64,000 nt of DNA from positions 310,001-374,000 of the forward strand of contig NZ_JBMERQ010000003.1 in NCBI RefSeq assembly GCF_048820895.1, read 5' to 3'. Both the position numbers and the translations under genes were made by a program. The DNA comes from Cribrihabitans_A neustonicus. Lineage in GTDB: Bacteria; Pseudomonadota; Alphaproteobacteria; Rhodobacterales; Rhodobacteraceae. This document shows positions 1 through 7,112 of the stretch, one piece after another. Positions within the stretch are counted from its first letter, which is position 1. Each line of letters begins with the position of its first letter. Below the pieces are notes generated by a model. The model worked only from the letters and a program-made list of their open reading frames with translations, was not told the DNA's origin and made no database searches.

Positions 1-632
1 CAAACGCGCAAGCCAAGCTGGAAGATGCCATCGCCGAGGCCGGGATCGTGCCCGAGCTCGCCGACCCGCGCAGGTTCACTGCGCCGCTGGATCCGCAGTC
101 CGTGCACCAAGGCGCAGCGCTGGAGGTCAAACCGTTGAACTGGGGCGGGCTGGCCGAGAACTGCATCGGCGCCGAGGCACCTCGGGTCCTGCTTCTGGAC
201 CGGGTGACCGACCCGCACAACGTCGGCGCCATCCTGCGCTCGGCCGAGGTGCTGGGCGCGAGCGCGGTGATCGGCACCCGCCACCATTCGGCGCCGGAAA
301 CCGGCGCGCTCGCCAAGACAGCCAGCGGCGCGCTGGAGCGCCAGCCCTACCTGCGCATGCGCAATCTGGCCGATGCCATCACCGAATTGCAGGCCATGGG
401 CTTCCTGGTGCTTGGACTGGATGGCGAAGCGGAGGAGACCATCGAAAGCGCCGTGGAGGGACGCAAGGACCGCCCCGTGGCGCTGGTTCTGGGGGCCGAA
501 GGCCCGGGGCTGAGGCAGAAGACCAAGGAGACTGTGGACCGGCTGGTGAAGATCGATGCGGCCGGCGGCTTCGGATCGCTGAACGTCTCCAATGCGGCTG
601 CCATCGCGCTCTACGCCTCCCGCGCGCACTGA
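1..632 (+). CDS. rlmB: 23S rRNA 2'-O-ribose methyltransferase, RlmB type (5' partial)
   Basis: The reading frame is open from the first bases of the window, so the N-terminal part of the gene lies upstream; about 209 residues are visible. They form a SpoU/TrmH (SPOUT) methyltransferase domain. Motif 1 is seen in 'LLLDRVTDPHNVGAILRSA' with its conserved N and R, motif 2 in 'VALVLGAEGPGL', and motif 3 in 'GFGSLNVSNAAAIALY'. The family uses S-adenosylmethionine to methylate a ribose 2'-hydroxyl. RlmB (Gm2251 of 23S rRNA) is the likeliest member, because an N-terminal substrate-binding segment precedes the domain, but another TrmH-type rRNA or tRNA enzyme is possible. The frame ends with TGA at 630-632. 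Confidence 0.82.
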   Translation, partial: NAQAKLEDAIAEAGIVPELADPRRFTAPLDPQSVHQGAALEVKPLNWGGLAENCIGAEAPRVLLLDRVTDPHNVGAILRSAEVLGASAVIGTRHHSAPETGALAKTASGALERQPYLRMRNLADAITELQAMGFLVLGLDGEAEETIESAVEGRKDRPVALVLGAEGPGLRQKTKETVDRLVKIDAAGGFGSLNVSNAAAIALYASRAH

Positions 633-637
633 GGATG

Positions 638-657
638 GCCCCGCGGCCTCGCGGGGC
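638..657 (+). terminator. Hairpin after rlmB, weak terminator
   Basis: An 8-bp perfect stem (638-645 with 650-657, loop of 4) begins six bases after the rlmB stop codon. No T-run follows, so it is at best a weak or Rho-assisted terminator. Confidence 0.4.
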
Positions 658-752
658 GTCACAGCACCATCACAACTGCGTATGCGGCCTTTGCAAGGCG
701 CTAGGCTTGCGGCACAGTCGGCAGGCTTATCGTTGATGTAACGGAGAAAGAC

Positions 753-1211
753 GTGATCCTGCGCCCGCTGCTGCTGGCTTTTGCCCTAATTGGATTTTCC
801 GTACCGGAACCTTCTGCGGCGGAGGCGCATCCGGTCACGGTGTTCTCCGCCCGCGAGGGTGTGGCAATCGGCGGCTATGACGTGGTCGCTTTCTTCGAAC
901 GCGGCGAGGCCCGGCGAGGCCGCCGCGGCAATGCGGTGATGTGGAAAGGCGTGATCTGGCGCTTTTCCTCCGCACGCAATCAGGCCCTCTTTGAGGCCAA
1001 CCCTCGGGCTTACGCCCCGGCCTTTGGCGGCTATTGCGCTTATGCGCTGTCGCAGGGGCGTCTGCGGCGGGGCGATCCGCGCATCTGGACCATTTTCAGC
1101 GGCGAGTTGTACCTGTTGAACAATCCCGACGCCGCGGACCGCTGGCGCGGCAACGCGGCACCGCTGATCACCGCGGCAGCGGCGCATTGGCCTGCGATTC
1201 TGCGCGAGTAG
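753..1211 (+). CDS. Secreted YHS-domain protein
   Basis: A 152-residue protein with an N-terminal signal peptide (hydrophobic residues about 5-20, probable cleavage after 'PSAAEA'). The core matches YHS-domain family proteins: 'IGGYDVVAFFERGEA' followed by 'NQALFEANPRAYAPAFGGYC' with its conserved Phe/Gly/Cys pattern. Such small periplasmic YHS proteins are common in Rhodobacteraceae and are often suggested to bind metal, but no reaction is established. The GTG start at 753 has a GGAG Shine-Dalgarno sequence about 8 bases upstream. The gene stands alone between rlmB and a candidate small RNA. Confidence 0.75.
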   Translation: MILRPLLLAFALIGFSVPEPSAAEAHPVTVFSAREGVAIGGYDVVAFFERGEARRGRRGNAVMWKGVIWRFSSARNQALFEANPRAYAPAFGGYCAYALSQGRLRRGDPRIWTIFSGELYLLNNPDAADRWRGNAAPLITAAAAHWPAILRE

Positions 1212-1287
1212 AACGCCGCCCGGCCCGTCACCTCACATTGTCGTGAAGGGGGCTTTTATTTTTTCAACTGTGGCGCATATTCAATAG

Positions 1288-1376
1288 TGACTGCGGTCTG
1301 GAACCACCGCAGATCTTTTTCACTGTCCCTCGTTCCATAACTTGCGCCCGGCCACACGCCCGGGCGCATTTTTCTT
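1288..1376 (+). ncRNA. Candidate small RNA, two stem-loops
   Basis: In a gene-free gap, a 7-bp stem (1291-1297 with 1306-1312, loop CTGGAACC) is followed by a pyrimidine-rich single-stranded stretch (1315-1335) and a strong intrinsic terminator (1343-1376). CATATT at 1276-1281 could be the -10 element of a start near 1288, giving a transcript of about 90 nt. Stem, unpaired U/C-rich seed and terminator is the usual layout of a trans-acting small RNA. It is not tied to either neighbouring gene: rlmB already has its own hairpin and the next gene starts at 1433. The identity is unknown to me and expression is inferred. Confidence 0.4.
1343..1376 (+). terminator. Intrinsic terminator
   Basis: A 9-bp perfect GC-rich stem (1343-1351 with 1360-1368) with an 8-nt loop is followed by TTTTTCTTCT. 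It would end the candidate small RNA, or transcripts from the YHS gene. Confidence 0.75.
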
Positions 1377-1432
1377 CTCCGCCCCGCTGTTCCCGCTTTG
1401 CCAGCCCGCGTGGCGCGGCTAGGCTCGCGGCC

Positions 1433-1903
1433 ATGACCGACTACAGCGACGACCTTTTGAAAAAAATCCTTCAGCGCACCCGTACGGTGGCGGTGGTGGG
1501 CGTATCAATGAACCCGGTGCGGCCCAGCTACTACGTGGCGCGATACCTGGGCCTTAAGGGCTTCCGGGTCATCCCGGTCAACCCCGGCCACGCAGGCAAG
1601 CCGCTGTTCGGCGAAACCGTGCGCGCGAGCCTCTCGGAGATCAGCGAGAGGGTGGACATGGTCGACATCTTCCGCCGCTCCGAAGCCGTACCCGGAATTG
1701 TCGACGAAGCGCTGGCAGCCTTCCCGGACCTGCAGACCATCTGGATGCAAATCGGCGTGGAACACGCCGAGGCTGCTGCCAAGGCGGAGGCACGGGGCGT
1801 TACGGTGATCCAGAACCGCTGCCCCAAGATCGAATACCAGCGCCTGTTCGGCGAGCTGCGCATGGGCGGCTTCGCCACCGGGATCATCTCTTCGAAACTG
1901 TGA
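1433..1903 (+). CDS. CoA-binding domain protein (YccU type)
   Basis: A 156-residue protein made up of one CoA_binding Rossmann domain. 'VAVVGVSMNPVRPSYYVARY' is the nucleotide-binding loop, followed by 'GFRVIPVNPGHAGKPLFGE', 'RVDMVDIFRRSEAVPGIVDE' and the C-terminal 'VIQNRCPKIEY'. The length fits the stand-alone bacterial family (E. coli YccU is about 137 residues). These proteins resemble the CoA-binding part of succinyl-CoA synthetase and have no firm reaction assigned. The ATG at 1433 is preceded by a short gap after the terminator, so the gene probably has its own promoter at about 1380-1430. It converges on hisE. Confidence 0.8.
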   Translation: MTDYSDDLLKKILQRTRTVAVVGVSMNPVRPSYYVARYLGLKGFRVIPVNPGHAGKPLFGETVRASLSEISERVDMVDIFRRSEAVPGIVDEALAAFPDLQTIWMQIGVEHAEAAAKAEARGVTVIQNRCPKIEYQRLFGELRMGGFATGIISSKL

Positions 1904-1983
1904 GTGCGCGGGCCGGCGCAGGCACTCCTGGCCGCCCGGCATCGCCGCGGCGGAGGGACCTCCCGGGCTGGCCCGGATGGCGC

Positions 1984-2301
1984 TCAGCTCTCGGGGCGCG
2001 ACGCCTTCTCGGCGATGCCGCTCAGGCCCTGACGCTCGGCGAGAACAGCGAGCACGTCCGCCAGCGCCACATCGCGTGACGCCAGCATCACCAGGAAATG
2101 ATACAGGACATCGGCGCTTTCGGACGCAAGCTTCTCGCGGTCGCCCTTCACTGCTTCGATGATGGCCTCGATGGCCTCTTCGCCGAATTTCTCGGCGCAT
2201 TTTTCCGGCCCCTTGGCAAGCAGCTTGGCTGTCCAGCTGGCGTCCGGATCAGCGCCTTTGCGGGTTTGGATGGTGGCTTCAAGCCGGTCAAGCACACTCA
2301 T
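1984..2301 (-). CDS. hisE: Phosphoribosyl-ATP diphosphatase HisE
   Basis: A 105-residue MazG-like enzyme that hydrolyses phosphoribosyl-ATP to phosphoribosyl-AMP, step 2 of histidine synthesis. The diagnostic helices are visible: 'KCAEKFGEEAIEAIIEAVK' with acidic metal ligands, and 'SADVLYHFLVMLASRDV'. The domain is not fused to HisI, as is usual in alphaproteobacteria. The start codon overlaps the hisF stop codon by four bases (2298-2301), which indicates translational coupling. It is the last gene of the hisA-hisF-hisE block. Confidence 0.93.
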   Translation of the reverse strand: MSVLDRLEATIQTRKGADPDASWTAKLLAKGPEKCAEKFGEEAIEAIIEAVKGDREKLASESADVLYHFLVMLASRDVALADVLAVLAERQGLSGIAEKASRPES

Positions 2302-3059
2302 TGCAGCCTCATCGGAATGCCAGCCGCGGCCATGTGTTCCTTGGCTTCCTGGATTGTGTACTCCCCGAAGTGGAAGATCGAAGCCGCCAGCACCGCGCTT
2401 GCGCCGCCTTGGGTTACGCCCTCCACCAGGTGGTCCAGGGTGCCCACGCCGCCGGAAGCAATCACCGGCACGTCGACTGCGTCCGAGATCGCTCGGGTAA
2501 GTGGCAGATTGAAGCCCGACTTGGTGCCGTCGCGGTCCATCGAGGTGAGCAGGATCTCCCCCGCGCCTTTCTCCGCCACCAGCCGGGCGAACTCTACCGC
2601 ATCAATGCCGGTCGGCTTGCGGCCGCCGTGGGTGAAGATCTCCCATTTACCGGCGGAGACCGTCTTGGCGTCGATGGCGCAGACGATGCACTGGCTGCCG
2701 AACTGCGCCGCGGCCTCGGCGATGACTTCGGGGTTTGCGACGGCGGCAGAATTGAACGAGACCTTGTCGGCCCCTGCCAGCAGCAGCGCCCGCACGTCTT
2801 CCTTGCTGCGCACCCCGCCGCCCACGGTCAGCGGCACAAAACACTGCTCGGCGGTGCGGCGCACCACGTCGAACATGGTGCCGCGGTTTTCGTGGGTGGC
2901 GTGGATGTCGAGGAAGCAGATCTCGTCCGCGCCCGCGGCGTCATAGGCCTTGGCTGATTCCACCGGGTCGCCCGCATCGCGCAGGCCGACGAAGTTGACG
3001 CCCTTGACCACGCGGCCATCGGCGACATCGAGACAGGGAATGATACGGGTCTTCAGCAT
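2298..3059 (-). CDS. hisF: Imidazole glycerol phosphate synthase cyclase subunit HisF
   Basis: A 253-residue (beta/alpha)8 barrel that closes the imidazole ring using ammonia from HisH, giving imidazole glycerol phosphate and AICAR. It begins 'MLKTRIIPCLDVADGRVVKG' with the catalytic Asp in CLDV. The second catalytic Asp lies in 'SMDRDGTKSGF', and phosphate-binding loops are seen in 'ASGGVGTLDHL'. I chose the ATG at 3059 because the family always starts 'MLK.RIIPCLD'; the upstream in-frame extension is not conserved in character. It overlaps hisE by 4 bp and follows hisA after a gap of 133 bp that contains a dispersed repeat. Confidence 0.95.
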   Translation of the reverse strand: MLKTRIIPCLDVADGRVVKGVNFVGLRDAGDPVESAKAYDAAGADEICFLDIHATHENRGTMFDVVRRTAEQCFVPLTVGGGVRSKEDVRALLLAGADKVSFNSAAVANPEVIAEAAAQFGSQCIVCAIDAKTVSAGKWEIFTHGGRKPTGIDAVEFARLVAEKGAGEILLTSMDRDGTKSGFNLPLTRAISDAVDVPVIASGGVGTLDHLVEGVTQGGASAVLAASIFHFGEYTIQEAKEHMAAAGIPMRLQ

Positions 3060-3154
3060 GGAAAGCCTTATGGCGGGATTTTGCGCGGCGGGAAAGGGGA
3101 TTTGCGGTGAGGGAAGGAGAGGGGGCGTTGCCCCCTCGCGCCTGGCGGCGCTCA

Positions 3155-3184
3155 CCCCCAGGGTATTGGGGGTCAGAAAGTGGC
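3155..3184. repeat. Dispersed intergenic repeat, copy 1
   Basis: It carries GGTATTGGGGGTCAGAAAGT, nearly the same as copies near 6992-7068 (two arms, inverted) and 53858-53880. It lies between hisA and hisF. Function unknown. Confidence 0.6.
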
Positions 3185-3192
3185 TCCGGGCC

Positions 3193-3915
3193 TCAGCCTT
3201 TCAGGACGGCGAGCGCCTCGGCCAGGTCAATGGCGCCATCATAGAGCGCGCGGCCCGAGATCGCGCCGTTGAGCGGAGCGCCGCAGGACTTGAGCGCGCG
3301 CAGATCATCGAGCGAGGAGACCCCGCCCGAAGCGATCACCGGAATCGAGACCGCGTTGGCGAGCGCCGCGGTGGCCTCAACGTTCGGTCCTTTCATGGCG
3401 CCGTCGCGCATGATGTCGGTATAGATGATTGCGGCAACGCCCGCATCCTCGAAGGAGCGCGCGAGGTCGGTGACCATCACGTCGGTTTCCTCGGCCCAGC
3501 CCTTGGTGGCGACCTTGCCGTTGCGGGCGTCGATGCCGACCGCCACCTTGCCGGGAAACTCGCGCGCCGCTTCCCGCACCAGGTCCGGGTTCTCCACCGC
3601 CACGGTGCCGAGGATCACCCGGGCAAGACCCTTGCCGATCCAGCGCTCGATCGTGGCCATGTCGCGGATGCCGCCGCCCAGCTGCGCGGGAACCTGGCAC
3701 TGCCTGAGGATCTCCTCCACCGGGGCGGCATTGACCGGCTCGCCTGCGAAGGCACCGTTAAGGTCCACGAGGTGCAGCCATTCACAGCCCGCTTCGACGA
3801 ACTCCAGCGCTTGGGCGGCGGGGTTGTCGTTGAACACGGTGGTCTTGTCCATGTCGCCATGCAGGAGTCGCACGGCCTGGCCATCCTTGAGGTCGATTGC
3901 GGGATAGAGGATCAT
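3193..3915 (-). CDS. hisA: ProFAR isomerase HisA
   Basis: A 240-residue barrel enzyme that isomerises ProFAR to PRFAR, the step before HisF/HisH. It starts 'MILYPAIDLKDGQAVRL' with the catalytic Asp in AIDL. 'QLGGGIRDMATIERW', 'VILGTVAVENPDLV', 'YTDIMRDGAMKGPN' (second catalytic Asp) and 'ASGGVSSLDDLRAL' are family hallmarks. The ATG at 3915 matches the family N-terminus; a longer frame to 4083 would add 56 unrelated residues and run into the divergent DUF2147 gene. Transcription with hisF and hisE is likely. Confidence 0.95.
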   Translation of the reverse strand: MILYPAIDLKDGQAVRLLHGDMDKTTVFNDNPAAQALEFVEAGCEWLHLVDLNGAFAGEPVNAAPVEEILRQCQVPAQLGGGIRDMATIERWIGKGLARVILGTVAVENPDLVREAAREFPGKVAVGIDARNGKVATKGWAEETDVMVTDLARSFEDAGVAAIIYTDIMRDGAMKGPNVEATAALANAVSIPVIASGGVSSLDDLRALKSCGAPLNGAISGRALYDGAIDLAEALAVLKG

Positions 3916-4081
3916 CTGCGCTTTCCTTGCCAATGCTGCTGCACCCGCGTTTTGCACAAGCCGGGCCGGGATTGCAACGCGACCCGAGGTCAGCCTTGCC
4001 CGGTTGCGGAAACCCGGCACAGACTGATGGCGTGAGGCGGGCCGCATCGGGACGGCTGCCCGCAAACAGGGAGAAGACAGC

Positions 4082-4477
4082 ATGAAACGAATGGCAGCGG
4101 CACTGGCGCTGGCGGCAGGGCTGGCCGGGATGGCGGGCGCGGCGGTGGCAGACCCGGTTCTGGGGACCTGGAAAACCCAGCCCGATGACGGCTCCTACGC
4201 CTATGTGCAGATGGAGACATGCGGGGCCGCGGTCTGCGGCAAGATCGCCCGGACCTTCAACGCCTCCGGCGAATATCAGTCGCCCAATATCGGCAAGACG
4301 CTGGTGATCGACATGGCGCCGCAGGGCGATGGCGCTTATGCGGGCAAGGTCTGGCGGCCCTCGAACGGCAAGATCTACATCGGCAAGATGGACCTCGCGG
4401 GGAATACCCTGGCGCTGCGCGGCTGCGTTGCGGGCGGGCTGATCTGCTCCAAGCAGACCTGGAGCCGGGTGAAATAA
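4082..4477 (+). CDS. DUF2147 periplasmic protein
   Basis: A 131-residue protein with a clear signal peptide (residues 1-22, ending 'AGAAVADPV'), followed by a DUF2147 domain: 'VLGTWKTQPDDGSYAYVQM', 'CGKIARTFNASG', 'GKVWRPSNGKIYIGKM' and 'LRGCVAGGLICSKQTW'. Four Cys residues could form disulfides in the periplasm. No reaction is known for the family. It is on the opposite strand to the his genes, diverging from hisA, and splits the his cluster in two. Confidence 0.82.
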   Translation: MKRMAAALALAAGLAGMAGAAVADPVLGTWKTQPDDGSYAYVQMETCGAAVCGKIARTFNASGEYQSPNIGKTLVIDMAPQGDGAYAGKVWRPSNGKIYIGKMDLAGNTLALRGCVAGGLICSKQTWSRVK

Positions 4478-4479
4478 CC

Positions 4480-4731
4480 CTAGAGCAGCCCCAGCTGCAC
4501 CGGGATCGGCACGAAGCCCTGGCTCACCTGCCGGTCCCGCGCGGCCTCGAACAGCTGAAGCGCCTCGGCGTGGCTGGCGAAATAGGCCCGCTTCTGCTGC
4601 CCGCCCGCCGCGCCGATCGGCCCCGAGGCGCGCTCCACGCACCACTCGCCGAACAGCGTCCGGCTCAGCTGCAGGACGCAGTAGCGGTGGCGGCCGCCGT
4701 GGTGATCAAATTTTTCGAAGCGGATCTGCAC
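4480..4731 (-). CDS. Small WGR-like domain protein
   Basis: An 83-residue protein that resembles a single WGR domain: 'RHRYCVLQLSRTLFGEWCVE', then 'PIGAAGGQQKRAYFASHAEA' and a final 'FEAARDRQVSQGF'. The name-giving Trp-Gly-Arg is replaced by Ser-Gly-Pro, so it is a divergent member. WGR domains bind nucleic acid ends in other contexts (PARPs, MolR), but the role of stand-alone bacterial copies is not established. It starts with GTG at 4731 and converges on the DUF2147 gene with two bases between stop codons. Confidence 0.6.
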   Translation of the reverse strand: MQIRFEKFDHHGGRHRYCVLQLSRTLFGEWCVERASGPIGAAGGQQKRAYFASHAEALQLFEAARDRQVSQGFVPIPVQLGLL

Positions 4732-4860
4732 GGGTGCGGGGGGCCTGGCGTTACGGAAATCGGGTCCGCCCCATATGCCTTCTGTCCGCCGCCCTGTCCA
4801 TCGCTGACGATGGGGCGGCGCGGCTGACGCCGCTGCTGCCTGGAATTTGTGGCAGGGATG

Positions 4861-5075
4861 TCAGGGTTCGCCGATATACTGGCCGCGTGCGGGGTAGTCC
4901 TTCTCGACGATGAAATTCACCGCCGAAGCCTGCTCGTCCACGGGCGGCCGCGCAAATGGCATGGTCCGAACGCTGCCGAAATAGAGCGTCTGGTCCGCTC
5001 AGCCGAGAGCTCGAAGGTGCCGCCGCTGAGGAGCGGCAGGTTAAGGTCCGGGGTCTTTTGGCGGGGATTCAGCAT
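4861..5075 (-). pseudogene. Peroxiredoxin-like (AhpC/TSA) gene remnant with internal deletion
   Basis: From an ATG at 5075 the first 26 residues read 'LNPRQKTPDLNLPLLSGGTF', a typical redoxin N-terminus. After about 80 bases the frame shifts by two and the sequence continues as a recognisable redoxin C-terminus, 'DQTLYFGSVRTMPFARPP' and 'EKDYPARGQYIGEP', ending in TGA at 4861-4863. The central part, which would hold the catalytic Cys, is missing: about 70 residues are left of a family that is normally about 170-190. A deletion with loss of frame is the simplest reading. It lies between hisH and the WGR-like gene. Confidence 0.72.
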
Positions 5076-5162
5076 CGGGATCTCCGTGATTCACGCGATG
5101 CCGTCTTGCCGCAGGATCGGCGGCGGGCCGGGAGCGCGAGTGCCGCAGGGTCACCCGAAAGT

Positions 5163-5193
5163 GATCCGCCGCGCGTAGGGGCTGCGGCGGATC
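5163..5193. repeat. Inverted repeat downstream of hisH
   Basis: A perfect 10-bp inverted repeat (5163-5172 with 5184-5193, loop of 11) without a T-run. It could stabilise the 3' end of the hisB-hisH transcript or end it inefficiently. Confidence 0.45.
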
Positions 5194-5263
5194 GCAGAGG
5201 CATTTTGGGCGCAGGGCGGCGGTGTCCCTTGCCGCCGCCGGAAGCGCGTGTCCGAGGTGCGGC

Positions 5264-5902
5264 TCAAGGCGTCCAGCTCAGGAAGTTGGCAATCATCCGC
5301 AGCCCGACGTGCTGGCTTTTCTCCGGGTGGAACTGCATCCCCAGCATGGTGCCGCGGCCGATCACCGCGGTCACGTCGCCGCCGTATTCCGCATGGGCCA
5401 GACGCTCGGCCGGATCGGACACCCGGAAGTGGTAGGAATGCACGAAATAGCAGTGATCGCCGCTCTTGATGCCGTCGAACACAGGGTGCGGGTGGTCGAT
5501 CACCAGGTCGTTCCAGCCCATGTGCGGCACCTTGAGCGCCGGGTCAGAGGGTGTGATCTTAACCACGTCGCCGCCGATCCAGCCGAGACCGGGGGTTTCC
5601 TCGTATTCATGCCCAGTGGTGGCCATCAGCTGCATGCCGACGCAGATGCCGAGGAAGGGCCGGCCCTTCTGCTCGACCGCTTCCACCATGGCTTCGTAGA
5701 TGCCCTTGTGGCCGCGCAGCTCGGCCGCGCAGGCAGGGAAGGCGCCGTCGCCCGGCAGCACCAGCCGGTCGGCCCGCGCCACCACATCGGCGTCCGAGGT
5801 CACCACGACCTCGCCCGCACCGGTCTCGCGCGCCATGCGCTGGAACGCCTTTTCGGCGGAATGCAGGTTGCCGGACTCGTAGTCGATGATGGCGGTCAGC
5901 AT
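5264..5902 (-). CDS. hisH: Imidazole glycerol phosphate synthase glutaminase subunit HisH
   Basis: A 212-residue class I glutamine amidotransferase that makes ammonia for HisF. It begins 'MLTAIIDYESGNLHSAEKAF'. The nucleophile Cys sits in 'FLGICVGMQLM', and the His-Glu pair in 'GMQFHPEKSQH'. 'RLVLPGDGAFPACAAEL' is the oxyanion-strand region. It follows hisB by 57 bp on the same strand. Its partner gene hisF is 2.2 kb further on, beyond an opposite-strand gene, so the two subunits are probably not made from one message. Confidence 0.95.
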   Translation of the reverse strand: MLTAIIDYESGNLHSAEKAFQRMARETGAGEVVVTSDADVVARADRLVLPGDGAFPACAAELRGHKGIYEAMVEAVEQKGRPFLGICVGMQLMATTGHEYEETPGLGWIGGDVVKITPSDPALKVPHMGWNDLVIDHPHPVFDGIKSGDHCYFVHSYHFRVSDPAERLAHAEYGGDVTAVIGRGTMLGMQFHPEKSQHVGLRMIANFLSWTP

Positions 5903-5959
5903 GGCGTGTGTCTCCGGTATTCGAATGATGGTCCGGCCCGCGGGCGGGCCGGTGCGGCC

Positions 5960-6547
5960 TCAGAGCGCGCCCTTGGTGGAGGGGATCGCATCGGCCTTGC
6001 GCGGGTCGGTCTCCACCGCGAGCCGCAGGGCGCGGGCGGCGGCCTTGAAGGCGGCCTCGGCGATGTGGTGGCTGTTGAACCCGTGCAGCTGGTCGATGTG
6101 CAGGGTGATCCCTCCGTGGGTGCTGAGGGCCTGGAAGAACTCGCGCACCAGCTCGGTGTCAAACGTGCCGATCTTCGGGGCTGGCAGCGCAGCGTTCCAG
6201 ATCAGGAAGGGCCGGCCCGAGAGGTCGAGCGCGCAGCGCACCTGCGCGTCATCCATCGGCAAGTGGCATTCGCCATAGCGGCGGATGCCCTTCTTGTCCC
6301 CAAGCGCCTGCACCAGCGCCTGCCCCAGCGCGATGCCGGTGTCCTCGACCGTGTGGTGGTCGTCGATGTGATAGTCGCCCTTGGCGCGGATCTTCATGTC
6401 GATCAGCGAATGCCGCGCCAGCTGGTCCAGCATGTGGTCGAAGAAGCCGACCCCGGTCTGGTTGTCATAGATCCCGGTGCCGTCGAGGTTGATCTCGACC
6501 GAAATCTCGGTTTCCGCGGTCTTGCGGGTGATCTGGCTGGTGCGCAT
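5960..6547 (-). CDS. hisB: Imidazoleglycerol-phosphate dehydratase HisB
   Basis: A 195-residue manganese enzyme that dehydrates imidazole glycerol phosphate to imidazole acetol phosphate. Both metal-binding histidine motifs are visible: 'DIDDHHTVEDTGIALGQAL'-like sequence near residue 65-80 and 'HGFNSHHIAEAAFKAAARA' near 165. The sequence begins 'MRTSQITRKTAETEISVEI', a normal family start. It is the monofunctional form, without the phosphatase domain of E. coli HisB. It is the first gene of the upstream his block and diverges from the RAM-domain gene at 6721. Confidence 0.95.
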   Translation of the reverse strand: MRTSQITRKTAETEISVEINLDGTGIYDNQTGVGFFDHMLDQLARHSLIDMKIRAKGDYHIDDHHTVEDTGIALGQALVQALGDKKGIRRYGECHLPMDDAQVRCALDLSGRPFLIWNAALPAPKIGTFDTELVREFFQALSTHGGITLHIDQLHGFNSHHIAEAAFKAAARALRLAVETDPRKADAIPSTKGAL

Positions 6548-6720
6548 CTGCGGTCCGTCCTTGCTGTCCTGCGCCGCGCTTATAGGGCGGGCGCGGGGGG
6601 CGGCTCAAGTGCCGCGCGGCCGATTTGCCCGATCTGTTGCGCGGTCCCGGCGCACGGGATTGCGCCCGCCCGCGCCCCATGCCAGCTTGTCAAGCAAAGG
6701 AACCCTTTCGAGAGGCGCAT

Positions 6721-6960
6721 ATGTCGACCTGCGTATTCATCCAGATCCGCTGCAAGCCCGGCACCACCTACAAGGTGGCCGAGGAGATCGCGCTGCGCGA
6801 AATCCACTCCGAGCTCTATTCCACCAGCGGCAACTTTGACTTGCTGATGAAGCTCTACATCCCGTCGGACCAGGATGTGGGCAAATACATCAATGACCAC
6901 CTGCTGGATATTCCGAACATCGAGCGCTCACTCACCACGATGACCTTCAAGGTGTTCTGA
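6721..6960 (+). CDS. Stand-alone Lrp/AsnC ligand-binding (RAM) domain protein
   Basis: A 79-residue protein that is only the RAM domain of Lrp/AsnC regulators: 'CVFIQIRCKPGTTYKVAEEI', 'SELYSTSGNFDLLMKLYIPS' and 'IPNIERSLTTMTFKVF'. No DNA-binding helix-turn-helix precedes it. The ATG at 6721 follows a GAGAGG Shine-Dalgarno sequence. Stand-alone RAM proteins form oligomers that bind amino acids and may act as effector-binding partners, but the role here is unknown. It is a single gene, divergent from hisB, so a link to amino-acid sensing is tempting but inferred only from position. Confidence 0.83.
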   Translation: MSTCVFIQIRCKPGTTYKVAEEIALREIHSELYSTSGNFDLLMKLYIPSDQDVGKYINDHLLDIPNIERSLTTMTFKVF

Positions 6961-6990
6961 GGTCTGGATGCGAGGCTCTGCCTCGCGCTC

Positions 6991-7070
6991 CGGGGTATTT
7001 CGGGCCAGAAAGTGAAGAAAGGGGCGGCCCGCTTGGCGCCGCCCTGCTTTCTGTCCTCAAATACCCTGGG
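6991..7070. repeat. Inverted pair of the dispersed repeat around a terminator hairpin
   Basis: The left arm (about 6990-7012) and right arm (about 7048-7070) are inverted copies of the GGTATTTGGGGTCAGAAAG repeat, matching at about 20 of 23 positions. Between them is a GGGCGGC/GCCGCCC hairpin (7022-7028 with 7038-7044). The whole could fold as one long stem. It lies between two convergent genes and probably terminates transcription from both. Confidence 0.6.
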
Positions 7071-7112
7071 GGAATTGGCCGCAAGGCCAAGGGGGCAAAG
7101 CCCCCATGACCC

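Noticed and set aside
5222..6847. 541-codon open frame over hisH and hisB
   Set aside because: It is the complement of two certain histidine genes and has no family pattern.
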